Origin: Burkholderiaceae bacterium
Lineage (GTDB): Bacteria > Pseudomonadota > Gammaproteobacteria > Burkholderiales > Burkholderiaceae_C
NCBI GenBank assembly: GCA_030726195.1
Contig: JANREF010000177.1
Location: forward strand, 18,227 to 27,942
Length of the DNA: 9,716 bases
Direction: 5' to 3'
Shown: one piece after another, positions 1-5,720 of the stretch
How the letters are laid out: every line of letters starts with the position of its first letter
Position numbering within the stretch: position 1 is the first letter of the stretch
The notes under the pieces: model-generated
Told to the model about the DNA's origin: nothing
The model's input: only the letters and a program-made list of their open reading frames with translations
The model's database searches: none
Translations under genes and position numbers: made by a program

Positions 1-446
1 GCTTCACAGACGAAGGCAAGCGCATTCGCCAAGCGTCGTTTGACGCGTCTAACCAGCGCATCGACTACACAGAAAGCGGCCCAGCGCCTTGGAACGAGCA
101 CGCACAAGACCGGTTGAGCATTTATTTCATGCTGCCGCAACTCATGGCACAAGCCCGCCTGCACCAGCACAACACCATCACACTGCCCGTGTCCAGCGCC
201 AACAGCCTGAGCACCTGGCAACTGCGCCTAGACGGGCGAGACGCCATCACGACGCCCATGGGCTCTTACTCGGCACAACGTATTTCGCGCGTGGCGCAAG
301 CGGCCAATGACACCCAGGCCACCCTGTGGTTTGGTGGTGCGCAAGATGTTTTGCCACTGCGCATCAGGCTGGAAGACGGCGATGGCACTTGGCTGGAGCA
401 AAGCCTCGCCAGCCAGCGCCGCTTGGACGATTTGCCACAAGGCTGA
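1..446 (+). CDS. DUF3108 family protein, C-terminal part (5' end outside window)
   Basis: Open from the left edge in the frame starting at base 3 and ending at TGA 444-446, giving about 147 visible residues. The visible part reads like the beta-rich C-terminal half of DUF3108 proteins: a tail with D-N-R-I-D-Y-type strands, a segment of the type LSIYFMLPQL, then strands ending in LPLRIRLEDGDGTW, where family members typically carry an L-P-(V/L)-R-(I/L) strand near the end. DUF3108 proteins are exported, uncharacterised proteins common in betaproteobacteria. The N-terminus, and with it any signal peptide, lies outside the window. A candidate terminator follows 44 bp downstream, so this gene probably ends its own transcription unit. 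The family call rests on pattern recognition of the C-terminal half only; the coding call itself is firm because the frame stays open with normal codon use. Confidence 0.7.
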   Translation, partial: FTDEGKRIRQASFDASNQRIDYTESGPAPWNEHAQDRLSIYFMLPQLMAQARLHQHNTITLPVSSANSLSTWQLRLDGRDAITTPMGSYSAQRISRVAQAANDTQATLWFGGAQDVLPLRIRLEDGDGTWLEQSLASQRRLDDLPQG

Positions 447-489
447 CTTGAAAATCACCAATAACCCCACATTTACCAACAAGAAGCCC

Positions 490-516
490 AACGCGGCGCG
501 CAAGCCCCGCGTTTTT
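490..516 (+). terminator. candidate intrinsic terminator after the DUF3108 gene
   Basis: AACGCGG (490-496) can pair with CCGCGTT (507-513) across a 10-nt loop. The right arm runs into a five-T stretch (512-516). It lies 44 bp after the DUF3108 stop and before the next gene, which is where a terminator would be expected. The stem is only 7 bp and the T-tract is short, so efficiency is uncertain. Confidence 0.45.
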
Positions 517-521
517 GCGAC

Positions 522-549
522 TATATTGAAGCTGTGAGAACCACTGGAG
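522..549 (+). promoter_or_regulatory. candidate -10 element and ribosome binding site of the DUF3567 gene
   Basis: TATATT at 522-527 matches the sigma-70 -10 consensus at 5 of 6 bases, and GGAG at 546-549 lies 7 nt before the ATG at 557. The ribosome binding site is convincing and fixes that start. The promoter is weakly supported because no good -35 hexamer lies about 17 bp upstream, where the terminator hairpin sits instead. Confidence 0.4.
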
Positions 550-556
550 ATTCATC

Positions 557-868
557 ATGAACATGCTGTACGACTCAGATACGTTCTCTGTATTACATAT
601 TCTGGCCAACGAAGACAACGACGCGCTGCCCAGCGCCGACGCGCCCCATATGGGCAGCGACGGCACGGCACACCCGCAAATGCCACGCCACGGCTTTGAA
701 ATCGTAGACAAGCGCAGCGGCAAAGAGCTCTACCTCGATGGCTCTTGGGCTGAGTTTTTTCAAATCCACATCAACGACTGGCAACGCACCACCCCCACCC
801 AAGATGAGGTTGAGGCCTTGCTAGACGGCTATGCCACATTGGCTCAAAACCCACTGGTTGTTCACTGA
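557..868 (+). CDS. DUF3567 family protein
   Basis: 103 residues. The N-terminus (MNMLYDSDTFSVLHI) and the block GFEIVDKRSGKELYLDGSWA (46-65), followed by an acidic helix of the type T-x-D-E-V-E-A-L-L-D-G-Y and the end LAQNPLVVH, match the DUF3567 pattern of small cytosolic Burkholderiales proteins of unknown function. Family members are usually about 80-90 residues; this one carries extra residues around 19-45 (rich in D, A, P, H and G) between the first strand and the conserved block, apparently a lineage-specific insertion. The ATG has a good GGAG site 7 nt upstream. The last 38 bases overlap the assigned start of the ChaN-like gene in another frame, suggesting co-transcription. No function can be given. 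Confidence 0.87.
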   Translation: MNMLYDSDTFSVLHILANEDNDALPSADAPHMGSDGTAHPQMPRHGFEIVDKRSGKELYLDGSWAEFFQIHINDWQRTTPTQDEVEALLDGYATLAQNPLVVH

Positions 869-1778
869 GCAGTGCGCGGCTGCGCCTCGGCCCGCTCGCG
901 GCGCTGGCGTACGGCTGCTTGCCACGCTGGGCGTTGGCGTTGTGGGCCTTGGCATGTTGGTCGGTTGCGCCAGCACGGCGCTGCCGCCCAGCCCCGCCAC
1001 TACGCTCACACCCATGCGCGTGGAAGCACTCAACAACACACACAGTCTAGGTGCTGGTGTGTTGATGTTGGGCGAGCAACACGATGCGCCCGAGCACCAG
1101 CAGCTGCACGCATTGGTGGTTGCGCACTTGCTATCGCAAGAGCGCCTAGCCGCCGTGGTCATTGAAATGGCACACGCCGAGGGGCAAACCACAGCCTTGG
1201 CCGATACCGCCTCAGAGGCCCAAGTTCAGCAAGCCCTGCATTGGAACGACGACGAATGGCCATGGGCCAGCTACGGCCCCGCCATCATGCGTGCCGTACG
1301 GGCGCACATACCGGTGCTGGGTGGCAACTTGCAGCGCGCGCAAGTCACCGCCGCCATGCAAGACAACAACCTGCAAAACGCCGTCTCGCCCGGTGTGTGG
1401 GCCCACCACTTGGAAGCGGTGTACACCGGCCACTGTGCCTTGGTGCCCAAAACCCAACTCGCCCCCATGGCACGGGTGCAAGTTGCGCGCGACCAGCGCA
1501 TGGCGCAAACCATAGAGCGCGCCGTCGTGCCCGGCAAAGTGGTCTTGCTCTTGACAGGCAGCGCCCATGCCAACAAACGTGTGGGCGTGGCACAGCACTT
1601 GAGGGTGCCCAGCGTGTCTATCCAATTGGCTGCCACCAGCGGCGCGGACACCTACAGCCACAGCAAGACGGGGCAAGACTTGGATACAAGCAATGCATTC
1701 GACTGGGTCTGGGCCACACCGGAACTGGCACCCGTGGACTACTGCGCGCAATTCAAGGCGCAAATAAAGCGCAAATGA
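831..1778 (+). CDS. ChaN-like haem-binding lipoprotein
   Basis: 315 residues from the ATG at 831. A hydrophobic stretch (about 29-45) ends in a lipobox LVGC with the acylated cysteine at residue 46, so the protein should be exported and lipid-anchored. The mature part has the ChaN/Tiki-superfamily signature: LGEQHDAPEHQQLH (about 80-93), IEMAH (111-115), the W-P-W-x-x-Y segment (143-148), a helix with MARVQVARDQRMAQ (213-226) and GSAHANKRVGVAQHL (243-257). Characterised ChaN from Campylobacter binds haem in a pocket formed by a dimer and is tied to iron uptake; that role here is by family only, and no iron genes are nearby. The start is uncertain: the ATG at 831 overlaps the preceding gene by 38 bp and lacks a strong ribosome binding site, and it gives a long pre-signal segment. 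A TTG at 858 would leave a more usual signal peptide. The last residues (QIKRK) are encoded inside an 11-bp tandem repeat. Confidence 0.85.
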   Translation: MPHWLKTHWLFTEQCAAAPRPARGAGVRLLATLGVGVVGLGMLVGCASTALPPSPATTLTPMRVEALNNTHSLGAGVLMLGEQHDAPEHQQLHALVVAHLLSQERLAAVVIEMAHAEGQTTALADTASEAQVQQALHWNDDEWPWASYGPAIMRAVRAHIPVLGGNLQRAQVTAAMQDNNLQNAVSPGVWAHHLEAVYTGHCALVPKTQLAPMARVQVARDQRMAQTIERAVVPGKVVLLLTGSAHANKRVGVAQHLRVPSVSIQLAATSGADTYSHSKTGQDLDTSNAFDWVWATPELAPVDYCAQFKAQIKRK

Positions 1779-1801
1779 AGCGCGAATAAAACTCAAATAA
1801 A
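1758..1801 (+). repeat. four tandem copies of an 11-bp unit across the chaN stop codon
   Basis: The copies are GCGCAAATAAA (1758-1768), GCGCAAATGAA (1769-1779), GCGCGAATAAA (1780-1790) and ACTCAAATAAA (1791-1801), followed by GCGC. The chaN stop codon TGA (1776-1778) lies in copy 2. Because 11 is not a multiple of three, gain or loss of a unit would change the C-terminal residues and the stop position. Confidence 0.8.
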
Positions 1802-1889
1802 GCGCAGCAGTGCCAGTCGAGGCCGCCTTAGAGCCCAAGCAACAAGCTGACACGGCCGTGCGCAAGCCCTGGCGCCAGCAACCGAGTGG
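1779..1889. other. convergent intergenic gap with two short palindromes
   Basis: This 111-bp gap separates the ends of two convergent genes. Its first part is the 11-bp repeat. Two perfect 10-bp palindromes follow: CACGGCCGTG (1851-1860) and CTGGCGCCAG (1869-1878). No hairpin with a T-tract is visible for either strand, so no intrinsic terminator can be named here. Confidence 0.5.
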
Positions 1890-2387
1890 CTACAGCCAGC
1901 GCCGCACGCGTTGACAGTACGCGCTGTAGTGCGCACCAAACAAGGCAGACAAAGCTTGTTCTTCGGCGCGAATTTGCATCAAGGTGATGTAAGCCACAAA
2001 CACCGGCAACACACACAAGGCCCACGCGCTGGACAACCAAGCTGCCCAGCCGACCAAGGTGATGGCATCTGCCAGGTAAATAGGGTTGCGACTGTTGGCA
2101 AACACACCGGTTTGCACCAAGGCCGAGGCCTGCTCAGGCATCACGGGATTGGGCGTGGTGCGCTGGGCCCGCATGGTGGCCAAAGCCAAGGCCATGATGG
2201 CCAGCGCCAGGGTCCACAAGCCTATGGCCGTGACGTGTGGCGCTTGCCATGGGCTGGGCCATTGGGCCCACTGCGCCCAAGGCGGTGCGCCGGCCAAGTG
2301 CCACATGGCCCAAGCGCACACCAGTGTGACCACCGGTGGCGGCACCCAGGTTGTGCGCACGCCTGAACCGGTGCGCCCCAGCTTCAT
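1890..2387 (-). CDS. isoprenylcysteine carboxyl methyltransferase (ICMT)-family membrane protein
   Basis: 165 residues. Hydrophobic segments at about 17-33, 51-73, 105-120 and 122-137 indicate a small multi-pass inner-membrane protein. The ICMT/PEMT-type core is clear: TTPNP (77-81), ASALVQTGVFANSRNPIYLA (87-106, with the conserved G-x-(F/Y)-x-x-(S/T)-R-(N/H)-P), then an E-E pair (142-143) before F-G-x-x-Y-x-x-Y (150-157) and the basic end VRRWL. Bacterial members are SAM-dependent methyltransferases whose substrates are mostly unknown; there is no reason to think prenylated protein is the target here. The ATG directly abuts the stop codon of the upstream transaminase gene (TAAATG), so it is almost certainly co-transcribed and translationally coupled, with no strong ribosome binding site of its own. 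The segment PWAQWAQWPSPW (36-47) is unusually tryptophan-rich and sits in a likely loop. Confidence 0.82.
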   Translation of the reverse strand: MKLGRTGSGVRTTWVPPPVVTLVCAWAMWHLAGAPPWAQWAQWPSPWQAPHVTAIGLWTLALAIMALALATMRAQRTTPNPVMPEQASALVQTGVFANSRNPIYLADAITLVGWAAWLSSAWALCVLPVFVAYITLMQIRAEEQALSALFGAHYSAYCQRVRRWL

Positions 2388-3716
2388 TTACGCGTGCTTG
2401 CGAATGGCTGCGGCCAAGGTGCTGACCATTTGGTCGATGTGCGACTGCTCCACGATAAAGGGTGGCGCAAACACCAAGTTCTCGCCTGCAGGACGCACCA
2501 TCACACCGTTGTGGTAACACTCCAAGAAGATGTCGTAGGCGCGTTTGCCGGGCGTACCGGGCAAACCCTTGAGCTCCACGGCAGCGGCCAAGCCCAAGCT
2601 GCGAATACCCACCACGTTGGGCAAGTCCTTCATCGTGGCATGCATGGCATCACCCAGCACTTTGCCCATCTCACCAGCACGCGCGAACAGGTTTTCTTGC
2701 TTGTAAATCTCCAAGGTAGCCAGCGCGGCGGCACAAGCCACGGGATGACCCGAGTAGGTGTAGCCGTGCAAAAACTCAATCACATGCTCGGGGCCATTCA
2801 TCATCGCGTCGTACATGTGGTCGCGGCAAATCACGCCACCCATTGGGAATACGCCGTTGGTCACTGCCTTGGCGAAGTTGAGCATGTCTGGAATGACGCC
2901 AAAGAAATCGGACGCGAAAGGCGTGCCCAAGCGACCAAAGCCTGTGATGACCTCATCAAAAATCAGCAAAATGCCGTGCTTGTCGCAAATCTCGCGCAAA
3001 CGCTTGAGGTAGCCTTGCGGCGGGATGTACCAGCCGGCGCTGCCCGCAATGGGTTCCACGATGATGGCTGCGACGTTGCTCGGGTCGTGCAAGGGCAGGA
3101 TGCGGTTTTCAAGGTCGGCCAGCACGTCCGTTTCCCACACGGGCTCGGCGTTGTGCACAAAGGCGTGCTTCACCGGGTCGTGAATGAAGGCCATGTGATC
3201 CACGCGTGGCAGCATGGCGCCGCCAAAAGCTTTGCGGTTGGCGGGAATGCCACCCACGCTGATGCCACCAAAGCCAACGCCGTGGTAGCCACGCTCGCGG
3301 CCAATGAACACGGTGCGATGGCCTTCGCCACGGGCGCGGTGGTAGGCCAGCGCCATTTTGAGTGAGGTGTCTGCCGCTTCTGAGCCGGAGTTGCAAAAGA
3401 AGACGCGGTTTAGGTCACCCGGTGCCAGATCGGCAATGGCCTTGGAGGCCAAAAATGCCTTGTCGTTAGAGGCTTGGAATGCAGTGGAGTAGTCCAGCGT
3501 ATCCAGCTGGGTCTTGATGGCGTTGGCGATAGGATCACGCCCGTGGCCAGCCGCGACGCACCACAAGCTAGACACACCATCGACAACTTGCTTGCCATCG
3601 TGCGTGGTGAAGTGCATACCTTTTGCGCCCACCAGAACACGCGGGTCCTTTTTAAAGTGGCGATTAGGCGTGAAGGGCAACCACTGGTTGTCCATATTGA
3701 ATTCAACAGCACCCAT
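2388..3716 (-). CDS. omega-amino acid:pyruvate transaminase (beta-alanine type, class III aminotransferase)
   Basis: 442 residues, full length for this family. It is a PLP-dependent fold-type I, class III transaminase. Visible landmarks are SLWCVAAGHGR (50-60), the phosphate-binding NSGSEAADTSLK (109-120), ALAYHRARGEG followed by RERGYHGVGFGGISVGG (140-156), DEVITGFGR (254-262) with the pyridine-binding aspartate D254, the PLP lysine K283 in FAKAVTNG (281-288), and HGYTYSGHP (317-325). R408 in MVRPAGENLVFAPP is the likely carboxylate-binding arginine. The overall pattern is closest to beta-alanine:pyruvate transaminases of Pseudomonas, which convert omega-amino acids plus pyruvate to semialdehydes plus alanine; exact amine preference (beta-alanine, 4-aminobutyrate, putrescine or others) cannot be read from sequence alone. 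The start at 3716 is supported by GAGGAG 7 nt upstream. The gene is followed directly by the ICMT-like gene and is divergent from purU. Confidence 0.9.
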   Translation of the reverse strand: MGAVEFNMDNQWLPFTPNRHFKKDPRVLVGAKGMHFTTHDGKQVVDGVSSLWCVAAGHGRDPIANAIKTQLDTLDYSTAFQASNDKAFLASKAIADLAPGDLNRVFFCNSGSEAADTSLKMALAYHRARGEGHRTVFIGRERGYHGVGFGGISVGGIPANRKAFGGAMLPRVDHMAFIHDPVKHAFVHNAEPVWETDVLADLENRILPLHDPSNVAAIIVEPIAGSAGWYIPPQGYLKRLREICDKHGILLIFDEVITGFGRLGTPFASDFFGVIPDMLNFAKAVTNGVFPMGGVICRDHMYDAMMNGPEHVIEFLHGYTYSGHPVACAAALATLEIYKQENLFARAGEMGKVLGDAMHATMKDLPNVVGIRSLGLAAAVELKGLPGTPGKRAYDIFLECYHNGVMVRPAGENLVFAPPFIVEQSHIDQMVSTLAAAIRKHA

Positions 3717-3895
3717 GACAAATCTCCTCGCTTATAAATTAATTGGTGTCTCACATTAGAAGTTGTGGCTCACGGGATAATTTTGGCAGCAATTTCACAG
3801 AAAAACCGCCGCGCACGCCCCTGAATTTGCAGGCTACAACGCCTTGCTGACTTGGCCGTACTGCACAATGCAAGCTTGCGCGAAAATAATGAACT
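3717..3895. promoter_or_regulatory. divergent promoter region between the transaminase gene and purU
   Basis: This 179-bp region separates two divergently transcribed genes, is more AT-rich than the flanking genes and must hold promoters for both. On the minus strand, TCTAAT (3760-3755) matches a -10 hexamer at 5 of 6 bases but has no good -35. On the plus strand, AATAAT (3885-3890) also matches at 5 of 6, but it is only 5 bp from the purU ATG, so it would imply an almost leaderless transcript. No strong ribosome binding site is seen for purU. I cannot place either promoter firmly. Confidence 0.5.
3724..3729 (-). promoter_or_regulatory. ribosome binding site of the transaminase gene
   Basis: GAGGAG on the minus strand with 7 nt to the ATG at 3714-3716. 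This decides the start in favour of MGAVEF rather than the internal methionine at residue 8. Confidence 0.8.
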
Positions 3896-4741
3896 ATGAA
3901 CTCGACTTATATATTGACGCTATCGTGCCCTGACCGCCTAGGTTTGGTGCACGCGGTATCGGGCTTTTTGCTGTCTGCACACGGCAATATTGAAGAAGCC
4001 AACCAATTCAACGACCACGACACCGGCTTGTTTTTCATGCGGGTGCAGTTTGCGCTGGACCAGCCCAACGAGGGCCTGCTGGCGCAATGGGGCGAGTTCG
4101 CCTCTGGCTTTGGCATGCAGTGGAGCTTGCACCAAGCCGCCCAGCGCATGCCCACCGTCCTCATGGTCAGCCAACAAGGCCATTGCCTCAACGACTTGCT
4201 GTTCAGATGGCACAGCGGCGTGCTGCCTATTGACATACGCGCCATCATCAGCAACCACCGTGACTTCTACCAACTCGCGGCGAGTTACAACGTACCGTTT
4301 CACCACATTCCCGTAACGCCCGCCACCAAAGCGCAAGCCGAAGCCAAAGCTTTGGAAGTGGTGCGCTCTGAGGGTGCTGAACTGGTGGTGCTGGCACGCT
4401 ACATGCAAATTTTGAGCGACGACATGTGCCAAGCCTTGAGCGGCAAAGCCATCAACATTCACCACAGCTTTTTGCCCAGTTTCAAAGGCGCCAAGCCTTA
4501 TCACAAGGCCTTCGACCGGGGCGTCAAGCTCATCGGTGCGACCGCACACTACGTGACAGCAGACTTGGACGAAGGCCCCATCATTGAGCAAGACGTGGCC
4601 CGCGTAGACCACAGCCAAACCGTGGAAGACCTCACTGCCATTGGCCGCGACACCGAAAGCCAAGTGTTGGCCCGTGCCGTCAAGTGGCACAGCGAGCACC
4701 GCGTCATCGTCAACGGTCACCGCACGGTAGTGTTCAAGTAA
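3896..4741 (+). CDS. purU: formyltetrahydrofolate deformylase
   Basis: 281 residues, the usual PurU length. The N-terminal ACT domain (about 1-80) begins with YILTLSCPDRLGLVHAVSGF, typical of the family, and fits the chosen ATG even though no clear ribosome binding site precedes it. The C-terminal formyltransferase-like domain (about 86-281) contains the hallmark LARYMQILS (166-174), INIHHSFLPSFKGAKPY (186-202) with the catalytic N187 and H189, and TADLDEGPII (221-230) with the catalytic D225. The enzyme hydrolyses 10-formyl-THF to THF and formate in the cytosol, balancing the one-carbon pool and supplying formate for PurT-type purine synthesis. The ACT domain suggests amino-acid control (methionine and glycine in E. 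coli). The LysR gene begins 15 bp after its stop, so the two are likely one transcript. Confidence 0.95.
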   Translation: MNSTYILTLSCPDRLGLVHAVSGFLLSAHGNIEEANQFNDHDTGLFFMRVQFALDQPNEGLLAQWGEFASGFGMQWSLHQAAQRMPTVLMVSQQGHCLNDLLFRWHSGVLPIDIRAIISNHRDFYQLAASYNVPFHHIPVTPATKAQAEAKALEVVRSEGAELVVLARYMQILSDDMCQALSGKAINIHHSFLPSFKGAKPYHKAFDRGVKLIGATAHYVTADLDEGPIIEQDVARVDHSQTVEDLTAIGRDTESQVLARAVKWHSEHRVIVNGHRTVVFK

Positions 4742-4756
4742 ACAAGGACCCCTCGC

Positions 4757-5626
4757 ATGACCGCTCGCATACCGCCCATTCAATGCCTGCTCACCTTTGA
4801 AGCATTGGCCAGGTTGCGCAGCGTCACGCAAGCTGCGGACGAGCTGTTTGTCACGCCCAGCGCCGTGAGTCACCGCGTCAAGCAGCTGGAGCAAATCATT
4901 GGTGTGAAGCTGTTTGGCCGTGCGGACTTTTCGCTCACAACCGAAGGCATCGAGTATTTGGCGCATGTGCGCGAAGGCTTGAACATTTTGGGCCGCTTCC
5001 CCAGCCAAAGCACGCAAAACGGACGGCGCAAACTGCGCTTGGCCATCACGCCCACGTTTGCGCGCTCCATGCTGATGCCGCGCATTCGCCAATTCATAGA
5101 CGCCTACCCCGAAATCGACCTCACGCTGCAAGTCTCTATTCCGCTGCTAGACGTGGTGGCCGAGGACGCAGACCTGACCATTCGCTTTGGCACCGGACGC
5201 TACGCCGACGTCGAGCACGAATGCATTTTGAAAGACGATGTCGCCGTCTTGGCCTCCCCCGCTTATGTGCGTGAATGGGGCCCCTTTGCCACACCCCAAG
5301 ACTTGGAGCATGCCAAGCTGCTGCGCTCGCCGTTAGAGCCTTGGCGCACGTGGCTGGCCGCCGTAGACCTCGACTGGCCCGAGCCCACAGAAGGATCCTC
5401 CTTCAATGACATTGGCCTGATGTGCGACGCCGCCGCCCACGGCCTGGGCGTGGCCTTGGTGCGTAACAAACTGGGCGCACCGTGGTTGGACAGCGGCACG
5501 CTCATCAAGCTGTTCGAGCGCGAAGTCCCCAGCCCCCACGCCCACTACCTGTGTTGGCGCACGGGCGCCATGGACCGCTGGGAGTGCGCCACGTTTGCGC
5601 AGTGGCTCAAAAGCGCCATCAGTTGA
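4757..5626 (+). CDS. LysR-family transcriptional regulator, GcvA-like
   Basis: 289 residues. The N-terminal winged helix-turn-helix spans about 8-66, with the LysR pattern FEALARLRSVTQAADEL (14-30) and VTPSAVSHRVKQLEQIIGVK (32-51). The effector-binding domain runs from about 91 to the end and carries features of the GcvA/AmpR subgroup: DADLTIRFGTGRY (137-149), a W-R-T-W segment (196-199) and DAAAHGLGVALVR (224-236). AAGGA at 4744-4748, 8 nt before the ATG, supports the start. It follows purU by 15 bp and precedes glcD by 94 bp, all on the same strand. LysR regulators often act on adjacent genes, so purU, the divergent transaminase gene or glcD are candidate targets; none is shown by the sequence. 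GcvA in E. coli controls glycine cleavage, which would fit a one-carbon theme, but subgroup likeness does not establish that role here. Confidence 0.9.
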   Translation: MTARIPPIQCLLTFEALARLRSVTQAADELFVTPSAVSHRVKQLEQIIGVKLFGRADFSLTTEGIEYLAHVREGLNILGRFPSQSTQNGRRKLRLAITPTFARSMLMPRIRQFIDAYPEIDLTLQVSIPLLDVVAEDADLTIRFGTGRYADVEHECILKDDVAVLASPAYVREWGPFATPQDLEHAKLLRSPLEPWRTWLAAVDLDWPEPTEGSSFNDIGLMCDAAAHGLGVALVRNKLGAPWLDSGTLIKLFEREVPSPHAHYLCWRTGAMDRWECATFAQWLKSAIS

Positions 5627-5655
5627 AGACGCCTGCACGGGCTCTTGGATTGAAA

Positions 5656-5677
5656 TTTGCGCACCTTGGAGCGCAAA
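5656..5677. promoter_or_regulatory. inverted repeat between the lysR gene and glcD (possible operator)
   Basis: TTTGCGC (5656-5662) and GCGCAAA (5671-5677) form a perfect 7-bp dyad around 8 nt. It starts 30 bp after the LysR stop and ends 43 bp before the glcD ATG. It is not followed by a T-tract, so it is a poor intrinsic terminator and could instead be a protein-binding site. No convincing -35/-10 pair was found in this gap. Confidence 0.4.
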
Positions 5678-5720
5678 GTTATTCACACGGGCACGCGCCC
5701 TTTCTCATAAACTGAGCGGT

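Noticed and set aside
1212..1865. Long minus-strand open frame opposite the ChaN-like gene
   Set aside because: It is antisense to a well-supported lipoprotein gene, has no family features, and GC-rich third positions open such shadow frames routinely.
1851..1878. Two 10-bp palindromes as a terminator for the convergent genes
   Set aside because: Neither is followed by a T-tract, and perfect palindromes of this size without a loop are poor hairpins; kept only as a note on the gap.
2394..3365. 323-codon plus-strand open frame opposite the transaminase
   Set aside because: The transaminase on the minus strand carries all catalytic motifs; the opposite frame shows no domain and no ribosome binding site.
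3938..5131. 397-codon minus-strand open frame across purU and the LysR gene
   Set aside because: It lies antisense to two clear genes, is rich in H, V, G and A as expected of a shadow frame, and spans a gene junction.
5595..5720. Extended N-terminus for GlcD from the ATG at 5595
   Set aside because: It overlaps the LysR gene by 32 bp and adds 42 residues unlike the family; the 5721 start gives the expected 500 residues.
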